Below, in pieces: positions 53,951 through 64,000 of a DNA stretch of 64,000 nt (its first letter is position 1; each line of letters begins with the position of its first letter). The stretch is from Mauremys mutica (taxonomy: Eukaryota > Chordata > Testudines > Geoemydidae). The DNA lies in contig NC_059076.1 of the NCBI RefSeq assembly GCF_020497125.1, positions 9,539,951 to 9,603,950 on the forward strand. The letters run 5' to 3'. The position numbers were made by a program, and so were the translations under genes. The notes beneath the pieces are model-generated. The model worked only from the letters and a program-made list of their open reading frames with translations. It was not told the DNA's origin and did not search any database.

Positions 53951-56900
53951 TCCATTTATTTCACCCAGCAGAGCTGCTGGGCACTGAGGTCGTTGCAAAT
54001 ATGGCTACATCTTTTAAGTGCCTGAACAAGACCTGAGCTGTTTGGAAATTCTGGCCCCATATTTTTAAACCACGTTTGGGCTGAGATCAAACAGGTAATA
54101 TCTGAAAGAATTTATCTGCTAAAGTTATGAGCAACTGAACAAGAGAGAAGTGATGCTGGAGTACTAAAGGAGTATTCAAAGTTAGCTATAGCAGGAGTCA
54201 ATACTGCCAGCATTAAGGATATTCGGAGACCTTGCAGATACAGTAGGGCGAGCTAAGGACAGGCTCAATCCTATTTTTGCTCACTTTTGTCACTTTCGAT
54301 CAGCCCCTCAACATTGTTGTGTTTTCTGCAGGTAATAGCCATCATACAAAGAATTGGGCTGACACATACTTTTCTGCTTCAGTTCTAACATTAACTGCCT
54401 TTTTTTCTTTTTCTTTTTTTCTTTTTTTTAAAGAAAATGACACGAGTCTCCTAAAATAAATAAATAAATAAAAACCAGACAAGGATAAAAAAAAAAGACA
54501 CCTAAAAATGTTTGCCCACAACACTAACCGGTGCTAAATGTCCAGCCATTATTAGAACACCTCGCCAGGTCAGAAGAGTCCAAGAATGCTTCTTCAATGC
54601 CATTCCCACTGCCTGACTCTGCAGGGGATGAAGTGACGTTCTGGCTGTGCTTTCGAGTCATATCAGGCTATTGCTGCATCAATTGAGTGATTAAAAGGAA
54701 GTGACGGGTAGGCAAAATGAGAACCAAAGGCTCATGCTGTTAGAAAGAAATCTCACAGTACCGTACATATACATCTACCCACACTAAACTATACACACTC
54801 ACGACAGATACCATAGGTGGCCCAAATAACAATGCTGTGCTGAATATCAAACTGCTCTGTAGTAACTTATTAATCCTTGCTATTGGGCTGAAGTTTGCCT
54901 GGGCTACAGGCAGGAAGGAGGAGGTGGTTGGAGATAGTCGCCTATCAGCTGACACTGAAGAGTCATTAAAGGGACAATGCCAGATCCGTTAACTCTGAAG
55001 ACTCTGGCTCAGTCTCCTGGCAGCTTACGGAAGTGGCTTGAGCAGGAGGGGCGGAAGCCCACCAACCCATGGGTGGGAAGGCAGATTGGATGAGGAGTTG
55101 TCAAGGGATGGGACACTGTGATTGGCCGTGCCTACCCATTCCAGTCTCCCACGCCCTGGGCTCCTCACCCAACTTCAGTCGTTTCCCCCTGCTCGCAGGA
55201 TTAGTCTCCCCATACAGGGTCATTGTCTCCGTCTCTCCCCCACCTGGCCCTTTGTCCCAATCTCCTTGCCCAGAGACTGGGGAGGAGGGGAGAAGATTGG
55301 AATGAGACACCAAGGGAGGGAGACATGGACTGAGAACCAGGGTAAAGGGAAAATTGGAGACTATGACTGGCTGGCCAAGGAGATGGTAACTGAGATGAGC
55401 ATCCTGGATGGGTGGAGACTGGGACAAGAAGCTGGGTGGGGAGAAGAAATAGGTTAGGAAGGAACAGTGGCAGAAGGTTCTGCAAATTCTAGAATACACT
55501 CCTCTCCAGAATCTTGAATGGACCTCAAGATTTCTGTGTTTCACCATTGCTGTGTGTCAGCAAATATCTGTGGAATCTAAGTGTGTGTGTCTCATCCCCC
55601 CTCTAATGCTGGTCCACATAGAGGATAATAACCTACTACTTCTATCAGTTACTCCATTACCTCAAGTGACAGAAGTCTGTGTGATGGATCTAAAAGTTCC
55701 AACTGTGCTGATGACCCCTGTGGGTCTCAATATGATGCCATAGGATCAAATTTCTCTTTTTTCAGTTTGCATTTTTACAGACGTGTACACACACACACAC
55801 ATACACACACACATTACGTGTAATAAATCTACAGCTCTGAAATCCACATCGTAAGCAATTTTAGGAAATGCATACTTAATACCTAAGCTTGAACCTGTCT
55901 CATCCTTTTTCTACTGCTTTGTCATCAATATGTGGAATGGTTTTCATTACAGATATGAAATGCAAATGACATTCAGTTTTCTTGCTGCCTTGTATAAAGG
56001 TTAAATCTAGATATATCCTACTGCTGTTGGCCCTCTGGGAAAGGTTTTTATATGTTGAGAACAGTAATCAGTGGCTTTTTATGCTTCTGCATGGGACATT
56101 ATTTCTGCATATTTAAATTACTGAGATCATTATGAGACAGCAACTAACATCTCCTATTTTAAGCGTATTTAAAATTACAACTGAAGTTTGCAAAAAATGC
56201 CATTTTTCAAAAAGATTTTATTACAAATTTGCATTTGGATTTAAATTTTGTGATCACATGACCAGATGTTCATAACACTTGAAGATTAATCAAGAATGCA
56301 GGAGGGCAAGGAAAAAGAGAGATGTCGTTTTTGACTAAGATATCAAAGAGGAACATACAGCTTTTCAGTGGCTGATGTACCAGCCTAAGGTTTGTAATAT
56401 TTTTCTTAGACCCCCTTAGCAATAAAGGGGTTAATCTTTAATAATCCCCTACTAGTTAAAATACATCATCATTGTGCTTTCTGCCAAAATGTTTATCCCT
56501 TTCATGGGAAGCTAGGGTGTTATGAGGACACAAGGACCTTGCACCTAACTTTACAAAGGCCTGATCCTTCTACAATGGAATTCAGTGGAACTCATTGACT
56601 TCAATGAGAATTTGATATGTTTTTGCAACAGTAGGTACAAAATTGTGCTTCCCTTGGTCAGGTGAGTGGTGAAATGGGTGCTCATCTGTACCTTTTCAGG
56701 CTGTAGAATTAGCTGTCAATCTCATGCAATCTCTTGCAAGACTCCCAGCATTACTGCTTACAGTCACAGCTCGATACACCAGGAGGACAGTTTCTGGTTC
56801 TAGAAATTGGTGTCAGCTTTGATAGCGTCTCAGATTTCCATACTGGTTCTATGTTATTATTTACATGACGAAAGTACCCAGAGGCCCCAACTAAGACCAT

Positions 56901-56964
56901 TGTGCCAGACTTATACAAAAATATAGTAACAGACAGTCCCAAGCTCAAAGATCGTAGGGCCACG
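53951..56964. other. Unassigned DNA with simple repeats
   Basis: T-rich and (AAAT)n tract at 54400-54475; (CA)n at about 55785-55814. Overlapping frames at 55069-55547 on both strands show no domain. Confidence 0.4.
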
Positions 56965-57120
56965 TTTTCTAAGGTATTTAGGCCCTTAATGACATAGGTA
57001 GCTGTTTAGAGGATTTTCACAAGTGCCAATAAGGAGTTAGGAGCCAGGGCCTTTTGAACATCCCACTAGATGTCTAGCTGCAGCTTTAGGTACCCAAATA
57101 CCTTTGACAATTGGTCCCTG
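56965..57120. repeat. MITE-like ancient repeat
   Basis: ttttctaaggtatttaggcc pairs with taggtacccaaatacctttg at the far end. Same family as at 30590 and 53690. Confidence 0.5.
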
Positions 57121-57229
57121 GTTGGTGGGGATGGATAATCAGTTGAACATGAACTCCCAGTATGATGCTGATGCATAAACAGGGGGGATCTCAAGTGACA
57201 ATAGAGTATTTCACCTCTGTGTCTGGCAC

Positions 57230-57762
57230 TGGCGCAACCACTGCTGGAAACCTGTGTCCAGTTCTGGTGCCCACAATTCAAGAAGGCTGATAATACATTG
57301 GAAAAGGTTCAGAAAAGAGCCACAAGAATGACTGAAAGATTAGAAAACCTGCCTTTGAGTGACAATACAAAGAGTCCAATCTATTTAACTTGAAGAGAAA
57401 GTTAAGGAGTCACTCGGTTATACTCTGTAAGTACCTACATGGGGAACAAATATTTGATAATGGGCTTTTCAGTTACGCAGAGAAAGGTCTAACATGATCA
57501 AATGGCTAGAAGTTGAAATTGGATGTTTTCAGACTGGAAATAAGATGTACATTTTTAACAGTGAGAGTAATTAATTATTGGAACAATTTCCCCAGGGTTT
57601 TGGTGAATTCTCCATCACTGTCAATTTTAAAATCAAGATTAGATGTTTTTCTAAAAGACCTGCTCTAGGAATTATTTTGGGGAAATTCTCTGGCCTGTGT
57701 TATGAGAAGGTCAGGCTAGATTATCAGAATGGTCCCTTCTGCCTTTGCAACCTATGAGAGGG
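57230..57762 (+). mobile_element. CR1 LINE 3' portion
   Basis: cctgtgtccagttctggtgc, ggttcagaaaagagccacaa, then the 3' UTR (ccatcactgtcaattttaaa, ggtcaggctagattatcaga). Frame broken by stops. Confidence 0.8.
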
Positions 57763-57875
57763 TGGGAGGAGAAACAGAGGCACAGGGAAGTGAAGTGACT
57801 TTCCCAAGGTCACCTAGCAGGTCAGTGGCAGAACTCCAGTCCAGTGCTCTGTCTACGATATCATACCACCTCTGC
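57763..57875 (+). repeat. MIR-like fragment
   Basis: gaaacagaggcacagggaag, then gtgactttcccaaggtcacc, is the MIR/L2 core. Confidence 0.65.
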
Positions 57876-58321
57876 ACACATCTCCATTTTGACCTGGCCC
57901 CAGTCACCACCATTTGGCTCCCATTTACTTGGTATCTGTGGATCCAGCCCTAGTACGTGTCAGGTTTTGGTTTGGTTGTAATCCTCCTACAAGATTTCTG
58001 AATAAAAACTGGCAATGTTTCTAACTGTCCTTCTCCAGCCCTGATTTTTTTTTTCTTCTTTGAGAGAGGAATTGGCTTGAGGAAAGAAATTGCACTGGAA
58101 TTCTAAGTTCCTCCAGTTAGCTCCTTGAAAGTCTTTCACAAATCTATTTTTTTCATCTGCACCAGACCTTGCAGGTCTCAGCTTTTTTAGAGATTACATC
58201 GCATTTGACATGAATATGTCACTGTTTTGTTTTCTCCTAAGGAATCACAGTTTTATCACAGGCAAGTCCTGGTGCATTGGGGAATGATAACATGCACTGA
58301 AACTTTGAGACTGATGGCACA
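57876..58321. other. Unassigned DNA
   Basis: Nothing recognised. Confidence 0.45.
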
Positions 58322-58925
58322 AATCATAGAATATCAGGGTTGGAAGGGACCTCAGGAGATCATCTGGGGGGAAATCCTGCTGTATAACCCAGGCTGGTAA
58401 GTACTGTGTCCAGTTTTGGGCCCCACACTACAAGAAGGATGTGCATAAATTGGAGAGAATCCAGCGGAGGGCAACAAAAATGATTAGGGGGCTGGAGCAC
58501 ATGACTTATGAGGAGAGGCTGAGGGAACTGGGATTGTTTAGCCTGCAGAAGAGAAGAATGAGGGGGGATTTGATAGCTGCTTCCAACTACCTGAAAGGGG
58601 GTTCCAAAGAGGATGGATCTAGACTGTTCTCAGTGGTAGAAGATGACAGAACAAGGAGTAATGGTCTCAAGTTGCAGAGAGGGAGGTTTAGGTTGGACAT
58701 TAGGAAAAACTTTTTCACTAGTAGGGTGGTGATGAACTGGAATGGGTTACCTAGGGAGGTGGTGGAATCTCCTTCCTTAGAGGTTTTTAAGGTCAGGCTT
58801 GACAAAGCCCTGGCTGGGATGATTTAGTTGGGTTTGGTCCTGCTTTGAGCAGGGGGTTGGACTAGATGACTTCCTGAGGTCCCTTCCAACCCTGAGTTTC
58901 TATGATTCTATGATTCTATGAACCA
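58322..58925 (+). mobile_element. CR1 LINE 3' portion with an inverted tail at its head
   Basis: 58385-58925 is sense CR1 ending in attctatg repeats. 58322-58367 (aatcatagaatatcagggtt, ggaagggacctcagg) is the same 3' end in antisense, so both outer ends are CR1 3' termini. Confidence 0.85.
58441..58827 (+). pseudogene. CR1 ORF2 C-terminal fragment
   Basis: A 128-codon frame with [53 protein letters not shown] and [20 protein letters not shown], ending LDKALAGMI, the natural C-terminus of CR1 ORF2. It is nearly identical to the minus-strand protein at 15246-16091 over the shared part, but intact through the end that the nested tail interrupts there. No catalytic motif is present. Confidence 0.85.
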
Positions 58926-60726
58926 AGGTGAGGCTGCCACCGATCTTTGGAAATAGCTGGGAGTGAACTGCATGCTGGAGGCTGTTTGTGAGCAGTCCAG
59001 GCTGGCTGCTATCGCAGCTAAGGGCACCCCAGGGTGGAGGGCAAGGGTTACACCCTTACTCATTAGTCTGGGTTGTACCCCAGGTATGTCACAACATGAA
59101 GGTGTGATTAAAGCTGCCTCTCTGTATGAAGTATGGTGAGTGTTAGCAGTAGCAGAGGGTGTGTAAGCAGAATTTGCTAAATGCAGCATTAGGTGTAACC
59201 AGCTGAGCAACTCAGGCTGAAGCCCTTCTCACACACGACAACAGGAGCATGAAACTATGCCTGTCCACTGCACATCAATGGAGGCTGCCTCTGTGCCAAA
59301 CCATGGGCCAGATTCTGCCACTCTTTGAGAGATCCCTTACTTCACAAACAGTTGCACTGAGAAAATGGAACTGCTCAGGGAGTAAGGTACCTCTTAGTGG
59401 AGGGTGGGCAGAATCTACACGATGTTGATAGATGAGCTATTACTTTGATACAGCCAAATGGGTCCCGGTGTAAAAGTGGACAACTACATTGACATAAATG
59501 GAGTTGTATTTGTTTACCCCAGGTTTGAATTTGGCCCAGTGTCTGAAATCAGGCAAGTTAACGGCAAAGCTCCCATTGATTTCATTAGGACCAGCTTTTC
59601 ACCCAGTTGTCTGAATATGCTACTTCATAGGTTAGGATGTCTTCTTGATTAATATGGCACAGAAAATGCACGTCTCTCTTTCCAAAAGCTCATACCTGTA
59701 CAAGTAAACTAACAACACCCAAGGTCTTCTATAAAGATCATTCATAATACTGATCTGACATGACTTTGCAAGTAGCCATTTTCCACTCTGTTTCTTAGAG
59801 AAAAACAAATATGTAACAAAACTCTGGAATGCCTGTTCAATATTTCATTCTCCAGTTATTAAGCATCATCCTGGGAGCAATGAGACAAGAAAAGAGTCTT
59901 TTCTCGTTTCAGGCTCTGCAATGAGCAGAGCAAAGCTGTGTGCAATGGATCTGGAAGAAGCTTTATATATTATGACAACCCAACATATCTCTAGGGTGCT
60001 CTACTACTGTGGAATGTAGTTTTAAGTCAAATCATCCATTAAGTCAGCAAATGTGGAAAAATTTCCCAGTTTGCTGTAGATGAAAAGCACACCGACACCC
60101 ACGACTCCATTCTAATGAAAGCAATGAAGTAAGATCATCAACCTAAATTGATCCTATTAATCTAACCACATAATCGTGCACTAATAACTAAGATGAGTCT
60201 GTGAAGCTTCAGGACTGTGTTATATGGAAATAGCCACAATCTCCATCCTTGCGTGACAGCTTTAGGTCAAATTTGGGTCCTCAACTTTTCCAAAAACCTA
60301 AAAAAGCATCTCATTTGCTTACACAAAAGTGCATTTGTGTGTTCAGACTGAGGGACTGCATGAATAAGCACTTATTTCTGCAAAAAACGGGATGGTCACA
60401 TATGTTCCCTGTATTAGCATAAGGCCCAAACACCACTTAAGTCTACATGTAGAACTTGCGTGGTGTGTAGGTCTCATGCTAACGCCCACCAGGTGAATGT
60501 CACCATTAAATACTAATTCATGAAATTTAGTCCCTTGGACTCTTCCTCCCGCACACTGGGAGGAATGGAAGCAGTGCTATTATTTGTATTGGGCCAAAAA
60601 CGGTTTGCAGTTCACTGAGTAATATGAATTCACTAAGCCTTAAAAATTCAAGAACCATCTCAGTAACTTCAGTTAGCAGACTCCAGGTATGAATCAGATA
60701 ATGCTCTGATACACAGTTTAAAATTA
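58926..60726. other. Unassigned DNA
   Basis: 58930-59200 may be an old LTR-type fragment (gggcaccccagggtggaggg), not proven. The rest shows no gene or repeat. Confidence 0.35.
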
Positions 60727-61075
60727 GGGTAGGTCTACAATGCACTCCGTTTCCAAGCCCATGGTTGAGCATCCACACTCTATTGTAAACCTGGGTTTAC
60801 TGTTGCTGGACTTGGGTCTCACAGCCATGCTAATGCGTCCACACTGCACTACGCAGACCTTCTGACTCAGGTCTGAGTCCACACTACAAAATGACAGGGT
60901 TTGGCCCTGAGTCTCTGCAGGATTTGGCTCTGATCCACTCCCCCAGCAGGAGTCTAGGAATTGTGTCCTTAGCGCTTGCTGATTCGTGTTAGACTGACTT
61001 GTGTGTGAATGGAAAGGAAGCGTGGGCTCAAACCTGAATAAGAGCCTGGGCTGAGTGTGCAGTGTAGACACACCC
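60727..61075. mobile_element. hAT-like MITE
   Basis: Left end gggtaggtctacaatgcact and right end gtgtgcagtgtagacacaccc-like sequence are inverted counterparts. The interior has repeated gtccacactac motifs. Target duplication is not evident. The minus frame of 138 codons is spurious. Confidence 0.65.
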
Positions 61076-61700
61076 AAGGAGACGAAATGAAGCTTCTTCA
61101 CATCGATAACGGTGTATCCCTTGTTGGCAACACATTTCACTTGCCACTTCTGTCAAAGGTATAATAATGAAGACTTTTTTCTTGTCAATGTTATTTATTT
61201 TAATTTGCTTTCAGTGTCTGTTTAATTGTCTAGGGATCTTTCACACCTATGATGCGTTGCTTAGTTTATGTCTTCTTTGGAGGCTGTCACCATCCTAATA
61301 AGAAGGTTTTAGACATTAAAGGACAGATTTTTTGAAAAAGATAGCAAAGTTAATTAAAAACGAGAAGCAACAAAAAAGCACAACAGCTGAACCACGCATT
61401 AGACAAAAGCAAGAGGAAAGAGCAGTGCAGAAACTTGGAACAAAACCATATAAAATGCGTTGAGGTTTCCTCCAAGAAAAAGGTTCTTCAGTAGTCAAAA
61501 TGGCATATTATTAAATTTGTGTCTGAGGATAATTTTAAATAACTAGTGCATTTATACAATCCTATCCATCCTTGGGAAAATCTTTCCTATAAGGACTTTT
61601 TTCTTTATGAATGTATGTACAATTCTGTTCCAGAAGGACACAAGGAATTCTATAATGGAACAATCCACAGGTTCTAAGTGAATTCTGTGGGTACTTTGTA
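61076..61700. other. Unassigned DNA
   Basis: Nothing recognised. Confidence 0.45.
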
Positions 61701-61960
61701 GGGCCGGTCAAAAATTCCAAATATTTTTCTTTGGATTTTTAATGTCATATATTCCCCTCTCAATGAAAAATGAAAACTTGAAACATTTTGGTTGTCAGAC
61801 AAAATGTGGGGGGTTTGGTAAAATAAATTACCAATAAGTGTTTGGTTTTCAAATCTGGAAAATTGTAAATAAAATGGAAAAAAAATAATTTTGGTTGAAA
61901 AGCCATTTTTATCAACTTATTTTTTTCTTGACAAAAATATTTCAAGCAGCTTTTAGATCT
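61701..61960. repeat. AT-rich MITE-like repeat
   Basis: tagggccggtcaaaaattcc start and ttgacaaaaatatttcaagc end; similar to 1041-1310. Confidence 0.4.
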
Positions 61961-63349
61961 CAGTACTTCTGTAAATCAGGCCAATATTAATGAGGCAACT
62001 ACTTTTAGCACAACATCTGGAGTATTGCTAGGAAGGTACTGGGACAGACGTTATCACTCACTGACATACAAGCCATTCTCTCACCTCGCCTCTGGCTGTG
62101 TTGAATCTTACCAGTTGCAGATAATGGAAAAGAACCAGCAATAACCTTCTGAAAGAGGAAACACCACACTAGGGTATTCAGGATGGATGGTCCCAAGCTC
62201 TGCGCTGGTGTGAGAGAAGTAGGTGACGAAGAGGGTACACAGTCAGGACTCATCTCAGAATCACTATGCATGAGCTTTGGGAGAGAAAGTGTGACATTAT
62301 GTCAGTGGCCGTAGGCCAAGTTGCTCAGTCAGTTGTACATGGACAGAAACGAAGAAGAAATGTTTAGGGACTTGGGAAGAAGGGAAAGAGGAGTTTAAGG
62401 GAAAAGAGAAAAATCTGAGTTAAATAGGTGGGAGGGAGAGGGAGTCAGTTAAGGTTGGAAAAACCTCAGCTGTTCATATATAGCCATTAAACTCAATGGA
62501 AAAACTTCTACCATCTCCAATAGGTTTGGAGGAGCCCATAAACAACTGAACTTTTGGCTAATTACCCAAGCACATCCGCCAAAACTTGTGAGGTTCAACC
62601 ATATCTAAAATTGGTCTCAGACTGAAAGTCTGCATAAGTGTAAAGAAACCCCTCTCAAAAAATCACCTTTCATAGAGCACCCTATGGAATACTTCATAGG
62701 TCTATGTGAAAAGTAAAATAAGTCTTTAAAATGAGATGAGCAATATTCTATCATCCTCCGGATTCGTCTCTGTAGAAGAGGATAATAGAAAAACATGCAC
62801 TGCTGACAGAATGTAACTTCTGATTGGTCTCATGTCACACTGCAACAAGATATTATCTCCATTAGAAATAATGGGCCACCAATGCTGTAACTCTCTTTAA
62901 CACATGACATCCAGCTTTGCAGGGTCTCCTGGCAGGTACAGAATTAACTTGTGCCGCTACTGCATGCATGACTGGAAGCCACTTACAAGATTCAGCAGCA
63001 TGTCATGAAACTCACCTCAGTCTTGTTAAAAACAGAACTAATCATCAAATATCAGCATTTGAAAGGCCATTGATACCTTTGGTTAGAAAACTGAAAAGCC
63101 ATCTCAATGATTCTTTTTAGGCTCCCGTAGCCTTGGTGAGGAGTTATTCAATTAGGGCTATATCACCAGTTCATTACAAAGTTGTCCTCATTAAACCAAT
63201 CCCTTATGGAGAAATCCTATAGACATTAATGAAGTCTATACGATTTTATAGACTGTTTTAGGGTTCTATCGAAATCAGAATAAAATCTGTAGTATTTAAA
63301 AGGGAATGAAATACTTTCTATAGGTTTTTTTAAATATCTTACAAAATTT
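61961..63349. other. Unassigned DNA
   Basis: No gene or clear repeat. 62005-62271 has an 88-codon minus frame without domains. Confidence 0.45.
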
Positions 63350-63475
63350 CACGTTTATTATTTATTTGTATTGCAGTAGGATCCCAGTGATGGGGTAGGA
63401 CCCCATTGTCTTGGGTGCTGTGCAAACATAGAACAAAGGATGGTTGTAGCCCCAAGGAGCTTAAACAGTAAGGGC
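63350..63475 (+). repeat. L2/MIR-like ancient repeat
   Basis: tgatggggtaggaccccatt, gtgctgtgcaaacatagaac, ccccaaggagcttaaaca, matching 5560-5700 and 40540-40640. Confidence 0.6.
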
Positions 63476-63486
63476 TTCTCTACACA

Positions 63487-63682
63487 GTGGGGTAATGGGC
63501 TCAGTGGTTTGCACATTGGCCTGCTAAACCCAGGATTGTGAGCTCAGTCCTTGAGGGGGCCAGTTAGGGATCTAGGGCAAAATCAATACTGGGTCCTGCT
63601 AGTGAAGGCAGGGGGCTGGACTCAATGACCTTTCAGAGTCCCTTCCAGTTCTATGAGATAGGTTTATCTCCATACATTTTTA
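63487..63682 (+). mobile_element. tRNA-derived SINE
   Basis: Diverged head gggctcagtggtttgcacat, B-box-like gtgagctcagtcc, and the CR1-like tail ggactcaatgacctttcaga, cccttccagttctatgagat. Confidence 0.8.
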
Positions 63683-64000
63683 AAAAGTACAAAGCAATGC
63701 AACAGTACTGGTGAGTATGATAGGTCATGATCTTAACACACTAGCTGCCTAGCCATTTTCTATTAAATTCTGGGGAATGGGTAAACAACTAAAATGTTAT
63801 TTTTTATTCAATTCTATGGGACATTCCCTTTATGGATCCAATCTGATGGATACATTCTTTGGAGACTATAAAAACTTGTTTATGAGATAACTTGCCTTGA
63901 CATAACCTGCAGCCATCTTGTGCACTTAGCTACCATATGCTGGAAGCAAGGACACCACATGCCGAGAAAGAATTTGGCCTTGCTTAGACAGACAAAAAGA
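63683..64000. other. Unassigned DNA to window end
   Basis: AT-rich, nothing recognised. Confidence 0.45.

Noticed and set aside
54277..54524. Phe-rich short frames on both strands
   Set aside because: Produced by poly-T and AAAT simple repeats.

Overview
This looks like a gene-poor, repeat-rich stretch of a vertebrate nuclear genome, most likely a non-avian sauropsid and probably a turtle. A crocodilian is the main alternative. The assignment rests on the repeat mix: CR1 LINEs in both orientations, tRNA-derived SINEs with CR1-like 3' tails, Penelope-like elements (PLEs) with a GIY-YIG endonuclease and fold-back tails, many hAT-type non-autonomous DNA elements (several with 8-bp target duplications), solo LTRs, and a young endogenous retrovirus. 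I found no convincing host gene, no tRNA or rRNA gene and no CRISPR array. One 70-bp minus-strand exon-like segment at about 16.34-16.41 kb is a weak candidate only.

Layout. 0-6 kb: hAT MITE (283-505), small MITEs, CR1 tail, a hAT element (3640-4757) carrying a near-perfect PLE hairpin with a 12-bp target duplication, then a MITE and a second PLE fold-back (5927-6133). 7-12 kb: CR1 pieces, then a long decayed CR1 (9535-12105) interrupted by an antisense CR1 tail and by a PLE. 13.9-16.3 kb: a nest of PLE tail, SINE, hAT-like element, CR1 and a small inverted CR1 tail. 16.3-18.5 kb: AT-rich unique DNA. 18.7-21.8 kb: CR1 tail, SINE and a C-rich hAT element. 22.98-25.94 kb: the retrovirus. 25.98-28.75 kb: a solo LTR split by a 2.1-kb DNA element. 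32.66-34.02 kb: a PLE with a GIY-YIG remnant, split by a hAT MITE. 41.5-44.5 kb: PLE fold-back, hAT element with a nested palindromic MITE, and a SINE split by an 823-bp solo LTR. 45-64 kb: a degenerate 35-bp minisatellite, further CR1 and SINE copies, ancient L2/MIR-like fragments and unassigned DNA.

The retrovirus is the most informative locus. It has two 388-bp LTRs differing at about 6 positions, a 6-bp target duplication, a tRNA-Trp-type primer binding site, an open 532-codon gag-like frame (matrix and capsid) and the C-terminal part of an alpharetrovirus-like transmembrane envelope with a CX6CC motif. Nucleocapsid, protease, polymerase and surface envelope are missing, with one junction near 25,078-25,085. 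It could not move on its own but keeps all terminal cis signals.

The other elements relate as donor and parasite families. CR1 could supply reverse transcriptase for the SINEs that share its tail. PLE copies repeatedly appear as inverted tail-to-tail structures. The hAT-type MITEs carry only terminal repeats and would depend on a transposase encoded elsewhere.
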